NCBI GenBank assembly: GCA_014376575.1
Contig: JACMRF010000055.1
Coordinates: 1-15,084 of the forward strand
Length of the DNA: 15,084 bases
Source of the DNA: Undibacterium sp.
Lineage (GTDB): Bacteria > Pseudomonadota > Gammaproteobacteria > Burkholderiales > Burkholderiaceae
Direction: 5' to 3'
Part shown: piece after piece, positions 6,573-14,970 of the stretch
Position numbering within the stretch: position 1 is the first letter of the stretch
How the letters are laid out: each line of letters starts with the position of its first letter
The notes under the pieces: model-generated
Database searches by the model: none
What the model was told of the DNA's origin: nothing
Seen by the model: the letters and a program-made list of their open reading frames with translations, nothing else
Position numbers and translations under genes: made by a program

Positions 6573-6591
6573 AATTGCGCAAAAATTGCGC
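6571..6591. repeat. Direct repeat in the cytochrome/moxR divergent promoter region
   Basis: AAAATTGCGC occurs at 6571-6580 and 6582-6591, a period of 11 bp or one helical turn. It adjoins the FNR-like box, so a protein could bind both copies on one DNA face. It may also be chance in AT-rich DNA. Confidence 0.4.
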
Positions 6592-6664
6592 CAATAGTCG
6601 TTTTGCGAAGGCATTTTTCTATCATTGTAAAAATAAAATTTGGAAATTTCAAAAAGAACATGCT

Positions 6665-6693
6665 TTCGCAAAAACCAATTTCTCGCTTATACT
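6665..6693 (+). promoter_or_regulatory. Putative sigma-70 promoter for moxR
   Basis: TTCGCA (6665-6670, 4 of 6 to the -35 consensus) and TATACT (6688-6693, 5 of 6 to the -10) are separated by the ideal 17 bp. Transcription would start near 6700, leaving a leader of about 60 nt before the ATG at 6763. Confidence 0.5.
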
Positions 6694-6762
6694 ATGTGCT
6701 CAAAATACTCTAGTTCTTGCTAACGCCATTGATCCGCCATCTCAAATACGCAAAAATAAAAT

Positions 6763-7617
6763 ATGAAACAAACTTCCCGATTTGATGGAGCACAAAATTA
6801 TGTTGCAACCGATGATTTGAAATTAGCTGTCAACGCATCCCTAACTCTGCAACGCCCTTTGCTCATTAAAGGCGAGCCAGGAACTGGTAAAACTATGCTG
6901 GCAGAAGAAGTCGCTGCAGCATTGAACATGCCCCTATTACAATGGCATATAAAATCAACAACAAAAGCTCAGCAAGGCTTATATGAATACGATGCAGTAT
7001 CACGCTTAAGGGATTCTCAGTTAGGTGACGAACGCGTCAGAGAAATTCATAACTACATCGTTAAAGGCGTGTTGTGGCAAGCCTTTACAGCGGACGAACC
7101 GGTTGTTTTACTCATTGACGAAATTGACAAAGCGGATATTGAATTTCCTAATGATTTGCTTCGAGAACTCGATCGAATGGAGTTTTATGTCTACGAGACC
7201 CGAGAAATGGTCTGTGCCAAGCATAGACCGCTAGTCATCATCACTTCAAATAATGAAAAAGAATTACCGGATGCTTTCTTGCGCCGTTGCTTCTTTCATT
7301 ACATCAAATTTCCTGACAAAGACACGATGAAAAAAATTGTCGATGTCCACTACCCTACATTAAAAGCAGATTTGCTTGCGCAAGCACTGCAGACTTTTTA
7401 CGAAGTTCGTGAGGTTGCCGGACTAAAGAAAAAACCTTCGACCTCCGAGCTGATTGATTGGCTCAAAGTATTGTTAGCAGAAGACATTCCAGCAGAAGCA
7501 CTGCGTAGCAAAGATAATAAAATGGCAGTTCCGCCGCTGCATGGCGCCTTGTTAAAAAACGAACAAGACGTCCATCTTTTTGAACGTTTGGTTTTTATGT
7601 CACGAACCAATCGCTAA
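6763..7617 (+). CDS. MoxR-family AAA+ ATPase
   Basis: This 284-residue AAA+ ATPase is of the MoxR type, chaperone-like enzymes that usually act with a VWA-domain protein to mature or remodel a target complex. Visible motifs are Walker A GEPGTGKT (37-44), Walker B LLIDEIDKA (116-124), sensor 1 ITSNN (160-164), and an arginine-finger pair RR (174-175) after DAFL. Length fits the family. The start is weakly supported: no clear Shine-Dalgarno precedes the ATG at 6763, though the predicted promoter leaves room for it. Its usual neighbour, a downstream CoxE-like VWA gene, is missing. Instead a T6SS OmpA gene converges on it 22 bp away, with no terminator between. Confidence 0.92.
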   Translation: MKQTSRFDGAQNYVATDDLKLAVNASLTLQRPLLIKGEPGTGKTMLAEEVAAALNMPLLQWHIKSTTKAQQGLYEYDAVSRLRDSQLGDERVREIHNYIVKGVLWQAFTADEPVVLLIDEIDKADIEFPNDLLRELDRMEFYVYETREMVCAKHRPLVIITSNNEKELPDAFLRRCFFHYIKFPDKDTMKKIVDVHYPTLKADLLAQALQTFYEVREVAGLKKKPSTSELIDWLKVLLAEDIPAEALRSKDNKMAVPPLHGALLKNEQDVHLFERLVFMSRTNR

Positions 7618-7639
7618 TGTTCATATAAAAATATTCCCC

Positions 7640-8416
7640 TCATTGAACTACCCGAAATTCAATACGTCTATTGCGCGCGCGGCCTTCAATCGTGTCGTTA
7701 CTTGCGATGGGGCGATCCGGCCCTTGGCCTGAAATACTCATCGATTCTGCAACAATTCCTTTGTTAGACAAATAAGTTTTAACAACCTCCGCGCGTGCAT
7801 AACTTAAGGCGATATTACTTGATCGCAAACCTTGATTGTCAGTATGGCCGATCACCTCTAATTTTTTATTTTTAAGCTTCAGCAAAGGGAAGCTTAATTC
7901 ATCGAGAATATTTTTTCCTGATTGAGTTAATGTAGATTTCCCTGTATCAAATTCTACGATCCTATTTCCTAAGGTAGCATCCAATACATTTTGCTCAGAA
8001 GCTGAAACTCTTAAACCATTATTCACAGTAAAAGTAGGATTAAGATTCGTGGCTATTTCACTCGCTATCTGCTGACGCTGCACTTCATTTACAACTTCGC
8101 CTCTAACGCTAACGATGTTCCCGTCTACTTTTAATTGGCCTCTACTAATGAGCTTTAAATTTGGCCCTATAATTTTCTGCATATAACTGTTCCAATTTGC
8201 TGGCAATATTACCAATCCTACTGTGACTTGATCCACCACATTTTCTACCCCATATAATTCACGGACCCGAACCAAAATACTCGCCTTGCTCGCCTCATCA
8301 GGAACAGTTCCACTGACCAGTATTTGCCCGGGCTTTAGGTTGACGGCAGAAGGACTAGACTGTTGCGCCGTTGCATCAAACGACAAAAAAAATAAAATAC
8401 AATAAAAATACCGCAT
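7640..8416 (-). CDS. T6SS-linked OmpA-family periplasmic protein with BON-like repeats (TagN-type position)
   Basis: This 258-residue exported protein has a signal peptide (residues 1-17, cut after ATA), then two BON-like modules (about 36-67 and 95-135). A C-terminal OmpA domain (about 150-258) follows, with HTDNQG (191-196), LSYARAEVVKTYL (204-216) and EGRARNRRIEF (244-254), the residues that bind peptidoglycan meso-diaminopimelate in OmpA. I infer that it anchors the T6SS envelope complex to the cell wall. It has no membrane helix beyond the signal and no lipobox. ATG at 8416 is chosen because GGAG (8429-8426) lies 9 nt upstream; a TTG at 8431 in the same frame is less likely. It starts 4 nt after the tagF stop. 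Confidence 0.85.
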   Translation of the reverse strand: MRYFYCILFFLSFDATAQQSSPSAVNLKPGQILVSGTVPDEASKASILVRVRELYGVENVVDQVTVGLVILPANWNSYMQKIIGPNLKLISRGQLKVDGNIVSVRGEVVNEVQRQQIASEIATNLNPTFTVNNGLRVSASEQNVLDATLGNRIVEFDTGKSTLTQSGKNILDELSFPLLKLKNKKLEVIGHTDNQGLRSSNIALSYARAEVVKTYLSNKGIVAESMSISGQGPDRPIASNDTIEGRARNRRIEFRVVQ

Positions 8417-8420
8417 TGAG

Positions 8421-9407
8421 CTAGGCTCCAATAAAAGTAGTTTTAAACAAATCGAGCACTGATTCCAACGAGATGTTGGGTTGCACTAAATAACTCGCAA
8501 ATTTTTTAAGCCCATAGTCCGAACTTACCTGGCTATCAACCCATTGGGCATCATGGAAAGAGATATGATGTTCAATACCAATTTGTGGATCAAATATTGC
8601 GTGGAGAGTCCCTGCAGAGGCACCACTAAATCCAAGAATCATTGCTGGATATTTTTCCAATTGAGCGAAAAACAGCGCCAATTCAAAATCAGCGCGCGAC
8701 AAAAATGGCGTGATCATATGCATCCATAGTGCACCGACCAAATAACGATACATTGGGTCTTTAGGCAACGGTAATACGAGACTCTTTTCCAGCCTTGAGC
8801 TATTACTCATCATTACTGGCTGAAGTAGTAAACCAAGAGCTAAAATAAGTTGACACACGTTGCCATTAAATCCAGCCTGCGCCAGCATTTCATCAAGCGC
8901 GCCAAGAGTCTGCATTTCCAAAAAATCGGCAAATATCGCTTCATATCCATGAATACGAAGCTCCAAATCTATTTTTGTTAATGAAAGATTTTGCAGCGGA
9001 ATAATCGGATCTAGTGCGGAAACAACGCTTACGCCTTGAAGCGCAAGGCGACTCCAAAGACGGGATAATATAATAGGACTAGCGCTGACAAATCCAGAAG
9101 GATCATCGATTTCTATCTCACTCATTGTCAAGAACGGGAACCGCCTCTGTGCAGTATCGCTACTCGCGATAATATGCCCGGCAATCGCTCGTTTTTTTCG
9201 CGGACCAACAAAAGCAAAGTCAAGAGGTTTGACGCAATCGTAACCAATTTTCCAACGCGGATCTTGCGAAAGCAGTTCCATAGTCTGCGCTAACCAATCA
9301 TCCAATACTTCAATTAATGCCATGTTATCTGCTGCTTTAATGAAATCACCGCGGCTTGGTATTTTGCCAAAATAGCCAACACCCGTTTGAGTCGTATTGT
9401 TACTCAT
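8421..9407 (-). CDS. tagF: T6SS regulator TagF
   Basis: This 328-residue protein has the TagF (DUF2094) N-terminal domain: VGYFGKIPSRGDFIKA (10-25) is the hallmark, followed by a WL helix and the AGHIIASSD and RRFPFLTMSE segments (76-98). In Pseudomonas aeruginosa TagF represses T6SS post-translationally, by way of the Fha scaffold protein. Here a further region of about 200 residues follows the conserved domain. It is mostly helical in appearance and ends without a recognisable motif, making the protein longer than the Pseudomonas form. The ATG overlaps the tssM stop in an ATGA arrangement (9407-9404), pointing to translational coupling. No ppkA, pppA or fha gene is in the window. Confidence 0.9.
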   Translation of the reverse strand: MSNNTTQTGVGYFGKIPSRGDFIKAADNMALIEVLDDWLAQTMELLSQDPRWKIGYDCVKPLDFAFVGPRKKRAIAGHIIASSDTAQRRFPFLTMSEIEIDDPSGFVSASPIILSRLWSRLALQGVSVVSALDPIIPLQNLSLTKIDLELRIHGYEAIFADFLEMQTLGALDEMLAQAGFNGNVCQLILALGLLLQPVMMSNSSRLEKSLVLPLPKDPMYRYLVGALWMHMITPFLSRADFELALFFAQLEKYPAMILGFSGASAGTLHAIFDPQIGIEHHISFHDAQWVDSQVSSDYGLKKFASYLVQPNISLESVLDLFKTTFIGA

Positions 9408-12400
9408 CTTGCAAGTCCAACATTATTAACCACATTTGATTTGCTGCTTGATTCCGTAGAAATCGAAGCGCCACCTAAAATAATTTCTGGTAGTTTTAAG
9501 CCACGAAATCCTTTACTTTGAAGGTTATTACTATCACTGGGCCCATAAGGATTACTGATGACTTTTAAATCAACCGTAATTGAAATACCAGCGTTCACCC
9601 ACTTAAGTTCGTGGACGCCACCATCTTTACGTTTGTTTTCGGATGCCTGCATCATCTTGGTCAAACCATTTCGTCCTGGGAAATTTACAATTTCAATTAC
9701 CCTCCCATCAAACGTTGTTGCAGTAATTCGTGCCCCAGGTATTCCTTGTGGATTCGGCCAAACTACTTGCGACCATTGAGCTTGAGCATTTCGATATCGT
9801 ATCTGCTGTCCATCAATTTCTAAAGTATATTCCGTCGTTCCTGGTGCTGCCATTGGCAATATCTGGAAGACAGATTGAGTTTCAGCGGTATTTGATGATG
9901 GAACGCCTCCCGTACTTAATGGCGCAACCCAAGCTGCGAAACTGTTTTGTACTAAAGGTGATAATGTCACTCCCATGTCTGCCCAAGTTTTTGCCGCTAA
10001 CGTATCTCCGCGCCTTACAAGCAATGGCCCCATAGATCCATTAACAAATTTAGCGATCGCACCGTCGCTACCAAATATTTGACCAATTTCGGTGCTACTC
10101 GCCTCAATTTTTGAATCCGCGGAAAAAGGGTATTTATTTGCAAGTGTTTTTTGAAACGGTTCATAAACCTGTGCCAGCCATACTTTATTCATTTCTGATT
10201 CAGTTGGTTTAATGAGTACGGAAAAGGCTTGCATAAGCGGGCGTACCAAAATAGGGCGTAAAGCTTGCTTTTGAATATCCGTCATGCCAATTAGCATTTG
10301 TTCATCAACAAATTTCAACGAATCTGCCAACTCAGAACTATTGTCATCCAATGTTTGCTGCATTAATTGCTTTGCTCCAGGTCCAGTGTCGCCCTGATTT
10401 TTCAACTGATTAAAGCGGCTACGCAATTTAGAAAGACTACTCATATAACCGCGCATTAATGACGCATCTTTATCTTTTAAAATTATTAGTTTTGCAATAC
10501 CTGAAAATTCTTTACCTATCACTCCCATTGGAGCATCAGTTTTGGCATCACTCATTTGCAACGTAATTCCTACCTGTGACGGCGATTGACGAAGAATTAT
10601 TTCTTTGAACCAATCTATAAAACCACGCTGTACGCGCTGCATACTCTCGTTGATCAATGAAGGATTATCCCAAGATGTTTCGTTATATACGGCAGTAACA
10701 AATTTATTGATGGGCGATAGTTGAGGATCACCGAAGCGATTCATAGCGTTAACCGCAAGATCGAAGCTAGCTAAATCAGTCACGGTTACCCCTTGCATAA
10801 ATTTTTGCCATTCTTTGGCATATTCAGCTTTATATTGACTCACCAAAGCCTTTTGAATTTGCTCCGGACTTCCTTCCAGCGTCAAATCATCCTTTGCTGA
10901 AGTCCTTAGCACCCAGTCAGCACTCTGCAACTCCTTATTTGCAGCATCCTTGAATGCAGGAGCAATGAATTTATCCCATGCTTCTCTCGTAAATGTGCCT
11001 GGAACAGCATAACTTCCTGCAATCAGCTCTTTGTCCTGATCACCCACAATACGCGCCACCGTAACAGGTGGAAATCGTGTTGATGCACGTGCTTTTACAT
11101 CTGCATATACGCGATCACGCGCCGGCATACCCTGTACTACACGGCGGAGGTTGTCACGTGATTGATCGATCAACGATAATTTATTTTCAATGACAGGCCA
11201 AGAAGGGTCGTCGATTTGTGAAATGTAAAAACTTATTACTCGCTCTGCACTCCGTATCATGTCATCGCGCGTCATGACACCACGATTACTCTCCAACCAA
11301 GAGCGCCAAAATCGCGTTAATTGATCACTTAAATGTCCCGATTCAGCGCGAGAGCGATCTCCTAGCATGAGGTATGTTTTCAATGCGTTGTAAGAATCCT
11401 CAACATTCATCGGTGACATATCTTTGTAGATATGTACTAAATTACTAGAAACATTACGTTCAGAATTTGAAATTTTTGTAGAAACTGAAAGTGCTCCAAG
11501 ATGTGGCAAATTGGTTGTTAATTCAAACTTATCTCCGACGGCACTCATTTCATTCAAGAACACCTCCAAATTGGAGCTGACTGGTTTAAGCATTAGTTCC
11601 TGGATTCCAGAAAAATATTCTTCACGTAGTTTCCGCTCAAGAAGGTCGCCTTGGTACAATCCGAACCCCAGCGATAAAGGGCGAGTGTCATGATATTTCA
11701 TCAGCTGCTCTATTCGTTCTTGGAGCACTTCCAGTGCTTCAAATCTCGATTGAAGGTCTAGTTTTTTTTCTTGTAGTTTGATCACGTTATCCAGATCAGC
11801 CTGTACATTCGAAGTCAGTTGACGATTCGCCACATAAGACCAACTTAATGCTATTAAAATCAAGCCCAGAGTTGCCGTAGCAGCGAAAAAAGTCATGTAT
11901 CGCCAACGATTTTTTGTACGACTGGTGTATTGCGAAACTAAATCTTTATCAGCGAAAATAACTTTCCGAAACAAATCCAGCAGAAAAAAACCATGCTGAG
12001 AAGCAACATCTGTTCGTTGCGGTCGTTGAAATTTCAATTTAAAACGATTTGCAATTCGCTCAGATGAGGCACTGACGACACTGCCCTCTTGCAAAGCACT
12101 CGTCAGATAAAATCCGCGAAATACAGGTTTAAACTGGAAAGGATTTTCTTCAAACAAGGTCGCCATAAATGCACGTAACGGAATTTTTATTGCTGAAAAT
12201 TCAAGTGGAAAAGTAAATACTCCGGGCGACATTCTGCCGCTATGATTCATGGCCATGTTTGCCAAACTCATTTGTTTTAGCCCTTCATACAATTCATCAA
12301 AACGGTGATCAAAAAAATCGACGACATCTTGATTTGTATTTTTTATGTTGTATGGCAGAGTAGCGCCCCAAACACGATCTTTTTCGTTACGATCGGTATC

Positions 12401-13213
12401 AAGAAAAAATTCATTGAACCCGTCAATCAAATCCGCTTTGGTAAACACCACATAAACCGGGGCAAAAACTTCCAATTTTTCAGTAAGTTCTTGAACCCGC
12501 TGGCGCAAATTTTTTGCTAGATTAATTCCAAATTCAGGTCTATTTGACGTTAATTCAGTAATACTTACAGCAATGATGATGCCGTTGATTGGTGCTAATT
12601 TTCTATGTTTTTTTAGTAGTGATAAAAAACCAAACCATTCTTCCCTGTCTTCATCATGAACTGAATATCTGCCTGCGGTATCCAATACGATGCCATCGGT
12701 AGTAAAGAACCAATCACAATTACGAGTACCACCAATACCATGAACCACTTTTCCATTCTTATCAGCAAATGGAAATTGCAGTCCAGAATTCGCAATTGCC
12801 GAACTTTTTCCAGCTGCTGGATTCCCGATAATCATGTACCAAGGGAGTTCATATAATGCGGCTGATCCCGAAATCAAACCTAACTTCGAAGTCTTAATCG
12901 TTGTTATCGCTTCTAGCATCCTCTTACGTATTGTTTCTACTTCGTGATTTTTTAAACCGTCTATACTTCCCCCGCTTTTACTCGCCTGTTTTTCCAAAGC
13001 ACTGCCTAGACCTTCCGATGCGCGCTTAATTCTCAAATGTTTAAATAAGATCACCATCAGCCAAACGACGACAGCGATACCAAGAAGAATAACTCCCCAA
13101 AATGCAGCTATTTCCACGTTGCTAGCGCCAAGAAATAAAAAGGCGGCAAGCGCCACAAAACCAATAACTACCAAAGTTCGGGTATCAATAAAAAACTGCC
13201 AAATTCGTTGCAT
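9404..13213 (-). CDS. tssM: T6SS membrane subunit TssM (IcmF family)
   Basis: This 1269-residue inner-membrane protein is the core of the T6SS membrane complex, with TssL and TssJ. It has TM helices at about 13-30 and 36-57. A cytoplasmic GTPase-like domain follows, with Walker A GNPAAGKSS (130-138), DTAGRY (178-183) and a TKAD base-recognition motif (258-261), so nucleotide binding looks intact. FRGFYLTSALQEG (365-377) is a family hallmark. A third TM helix (about 442-460) precedes the large periplasmic IcmF C-terminal region, which spans the periplasm and contacts the lipoprotein TssJ. Its length is normal for the family. It begins 22 nt after the preceding gene with no good Shine-Dalgarno, suggesting coupling, and ends overlapping tagF. 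Confidence 0.97.
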   Translation of the reverse strand: MQRIWQFFIDTRTLVVIGFVALAAFLFLGASNVEIAAFWGVILLGIAVVVWLMVILFKHLRIKRASEGLGSALEKQASKSGGSIDGLKNHEVETIRKRMLEAITTIKTSKLGLISGSAALYELPWYMIIGNPAAGKSSAIANSGLQFPFADKNGKVVHGIGGTRNCDWFFTTDGIVLDTAGRYSVHDEDREEWFGFLSLLKKHRKLAPINGIIIAVSITELTSNRPEFGINLAKNLRQRVQELTEKLEVFAPVYVVFTKADLIDGFNEFFLDTDRNEKDRVWGATLPYNIKNTNQDVVDFFDHRFDELYEGLKQMSLANMAMNHSGRMSPGVFTFPLEFSAIKIPLRAFMATLFEENPFQFKPVFRGFYLTSALQEGSVVSASSERIANRFKLKFQRPQRTDVASQHGFFLLDLFRKVIFADKDLVSQYTSRTKNRWRYMTFFAATATLGLILIALSWSYVANRQLTSNVQADLDNVIKLQEKKLDLQSRFEALEVLQERIEQLMKYHDTRPLSLGFGLYQGDLLERKLREEYFSGIQELMLKPVSSNLEVFLNEMSAVGDKFELTTNLPHLGALSVSTKISNSERNVSSNLVHIYKDMSPMNVEDSYNALKTYLMLGDRSRAESGHLSDQLTRFWRSWLESNRGVMTRDDMIRSAERVISFYISQIDDPSWPVIENKLSLIDQSRDNLRRVVQGMPARDRVYADVKARASTRFPPVTVARIVGDQDKELIAGSYAVPGTFTREAWDKFIAPAFKDAANKELQSADWVLRTSAKDDLTLEGSPEQIQKALVSQYKAEYAKEWQKFMQGVTVTDLASFDLAVNAMNRFGDPQLSPINKFVTAVYNETSWDNPSLINESMQRVQRGFIDWFKEIILRQSPSQVGITLQMSDAKTDAPMGVIGKEFSGIAKLIILKDKDASLMRGYMSSLSKLRSRFNQLKNQGDTGPGAKQLMQQTLDDNSSELADSLKFVDEQMLIGMTDIQKQALRPILVRPLMQAFSVLIKPTESEMNKVWLAQVYEPFQKTLANKYPFSADSKIEASSTEIGQIFGSDGAIAKFVNGSMGPLLVRRGDTLAAKTWADMGVTLSPLVQNSFAAWVAPLSTGGVPSSNTAETQSVFQILPMAAPGTTEYTLEIDGQQIRYRNAQAQWSQVVWPNPQGIPGARITATTFDGRVIEIVNFPGRNGLTKMMQASENKRKDGGVHELKWVNAGISITVDLKVISNPYGPSDSNNLQSKGFRGLKLPEIILGGASISTESSSKSNVVNNVGLAR

Positions 13214-13235
13214 AGTATTTCAGTATTGTTAATAT

Positions 13236-14687
13236 TTATGTGCTTGTTGTAAGTAATGTCGCGCTATCGGCCCAAGAGCTGAGCACCACGGACGTTCGTT
13301 CATATCCGTCATTATTACTAATACTGAGTACCGCTTCGGAATCAGTGATCACCTTATGATGTGCCAATACTAGTGCTGCAAGACTTGTCACAGCACCCAT
13401 CTCACCACAGTTGCTTGCCAATTTAAAATACTGAGTATCCGGATCAAGATCAGGAAAAATCTTAAATCCATTGCTCAGCAATTCGATCAAACGACTACTA
13501 CGATGATCGGTATCAGAAGAAATTAAAGTAATTTTTTCTACCGGAATTTTGCTTAAAGTAAGTGCTTGTTGCATAATATTCGCCATTAATTCATCGTCAA
13601 TAAATCCAATTGAATCGGCAGACTTGTTGTGACGACTTTGTACTACTCGGTGCAATCTGGAAATTGTATCTAACTCATACAATGGCGCTTGTATCGAGTC
13701 TGTCAACAATAGTCCCGCAGCACCTTCCCCAGGAATTTTTGTATCTCTTCGACGTTGATCAAACAATTTTCCTTCAGCTTCCCAATTTTGAATTGTCAAC
13801 TCTCCTATATGCGATTCACATGCAATCACAATGGTAAAAAATGAATGCCCAGAACGAAATGACTCAAGCATAAGACGATCAATCGAATCCATCGTTCGAT
13901 TTGCTAACGAAAGAATTTCTGGTCTAAAGGTAATTCTTTCTTCAGGCCACCCAAGGTCTTGAATCAAATGAAAAAACCAATCTGTAACATGACTTCTTTC
14001 TTCATCCTTCCAAGATTGAGGAAGTAAAGCAAGCAATTGCAACATAGGCACTTCAAGAACTTCTAGATTTTTACTTTGTGCAGTAACATATTCGTCAAAT
14101 AGAGGGTGCTTCACGGCCTGCTTCATTAACTCTATTACTACTTCACTACCTAATGTAATTGCGCGAAGTTGCTCATCTGTCCAAGCTAAACTTTCACGTT
14201 TATTTAGCTGAGCCCAACTTAACATTTTATTAAGTTGGGCATTTTCATCAATCCCAGAAATTCGACTACTTAGAATTGGAAAGCCATTGTGATCTTTCAA
14301 TTCAGGATCTAAGCTTATCCTCGCCTCATTCAATTTCAATTGAATCGATAATTCCTCCGGCGAATTGCCATGCGCGGATCTTATTGCACTTGCCAAAACT
14401 GCTATCGAATTATGCCGTTCAAGGGCATCTGAAGCCTCGCGGACATCGTCCAACGGCTCCTGAGTATTGGTCTCAACTCGACTTTGGATTAGGGCAAATC
14501 CGTTCCGCCATAATTTGCCACTTAAATAAAGAATAGCTATTAGAGCAATCGGTAATACAATCAATGAAGACGTAATTTCTGACACGTTTGGCAAACGGTT
14601 ATTGATGCGCCAGGAATAGATGAAGGGTATCCATACAAACACAAATATTCCGACAATCAACAAGCTACGTTTTAACAATCCCTTCAT
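13236..14687 (-). CDS. Two-TM protein with degenerate ketosynthase-like C-terminal half, first gene of the tssM-tagF operon
   Basis: I do not recognise a named family. The 483 residues (from ATG 14687) hold two TM helices (about 7-26 and 40-57), a charged linker, then a C-terminal half resembling beta-ketoacyl-ACP synthases. FDQRRRDTKIPGEGAAGLLL (309-328) matches FDxxRDG-x-GEGAG-LVLE. SSDTDHRSSRLIEL (390-403) matches the HGTGT-x-x-D-x-IE loop. LASNCGEMGAVTSLAALVLA (423-442) matches K-SN-x-GH-x-GAA. SISNNDGYERTSVVLS (455-470) matches the last strand. Both catalytic His positions appear to be Ser and Glu, and no CSS/CAS nucleophile is seen, so it is probably not an enzyme. An upstream TTG at 14708 is a less likely start: GGAG (14702-14699) suits 14687 or an adjacent TTG at 14690. 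Position before tssM suggests a membrane-complex accessory. Confidence 0.72.
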   Translation of the reverse strand: MKGLLKRSLLIVGIFVFVWIPFIYSWRINNRLPNVSEITSSLIVLPIALIAILYLSGKLWRNGFALIQSRVETNTQEPLDDVREASDALERHNSIAVLASAIRSAHGNSPEELSIQLKLNEARISLDPELKDHNGFPILSSRISGIDENAQLNKMLSWAQLNKRESLAWTDEQLRAITLGSEVVIELMKQAVKHPLFDEYVTAQSKNLEVLEVPMLQLLALLPQSWKDEERSHVTDWFFHLIQDLGWPEERITFRPEILSLANRTMDSIDRLMLESFRSGHSFFTIVIACESHIGELTIQNWEAEGKLFDQRRRDTKIPGEGAAGLLLTDSIQAPLYELDTISRLHRVVQSRHNKSADSIGFIDDELMANIMQQALTLSKIPVEKITLISSDTDHRSSRLIELLSNGFKIFPDLDPDTQYFKLASNCGEMGAVTSLAALVLAHHKVITDSEAVLSISNNDGYERTSVVLSSWADSATLLTTST

Positions 14688-14717
14688 CAAACTGTGATCT
14701 CCATACAAATTAACTAA

Positions 14718-14746
14718 ATTATATTAAGTCGTCTATAAATTACCGA
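14718..14746 (-). promoter_or_regulatory. Putative promoter of the T6SS sub-operon
   Basis: On the minus strand TATAAT (14723-14718) is a perfect -10 hexamer. Seventeen bp upstream is TCGGTA (14746-14741), only 3 of 6 to the -35 consensus. Transcription would start near 14711, leaving a leader of about 24 nt that contains the GGAG ribosome binding site. The sequence is very AT-rich, so a chance match is possible. If real, the four genes from here to 7640 can be transcribed separately from the rest of the locus. Confidence 0.4.
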
Positions 14747-14769
14747 TTGAAAATAAATTTCACACCAAA

Positions 14770-14940
14770 TCACGTTCTATTACCCGTTCTCCCCGTGCAT
14801 TCCCGATAGAGAATCCAAACAATGTCACCTTTATCAATAATGTCAGTGACGCTTTTACGTAGTCTCACGCAATTAAGATTGAAGCAGTCTATTTGTGAAA
14901 CAATTCCTGCAATCCTATCCTCGTGCGAAGCTAAATACCC
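14770..14940 (-). pseudogene. Possible remnant coding segment between the M15 gene and the TssM-linked gene
   Basis: The minus strand is open for 56 codons between an in-frame TAG (14943-14941) and TGA (14772-14770). The translation has a protein-like character (HEDRIAGIVSQID, then IIDKGDIVWILYREC) but no ATG. Its first usable GTG has no Shine-Dalgarno. Open frames of this length occur by chance, and I recognise no family. It could be the decayed end of a gene lost from this 283-bp gap, or simply non-coding. Confidence 0.2.
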
Positions 14941-14970
14941 CTAGTTGGAAAAAAGTCTATTCAATTTTTC

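Noticed and set aside
7618..7639. Terminator between moxR and the convergent OmpA gene
   Set aside because: The 22-bp spacer has no hairpin or T-tract suitable for either strand.
13236..14687. Reading the TssM-linked gene as an active beta-ketoacyl synthase
   Set aside because: The motif order fits the fold, but the Cys nucleophile and both His positions appear absent, and two N-terminal TM helices are not typical of such enzymes.
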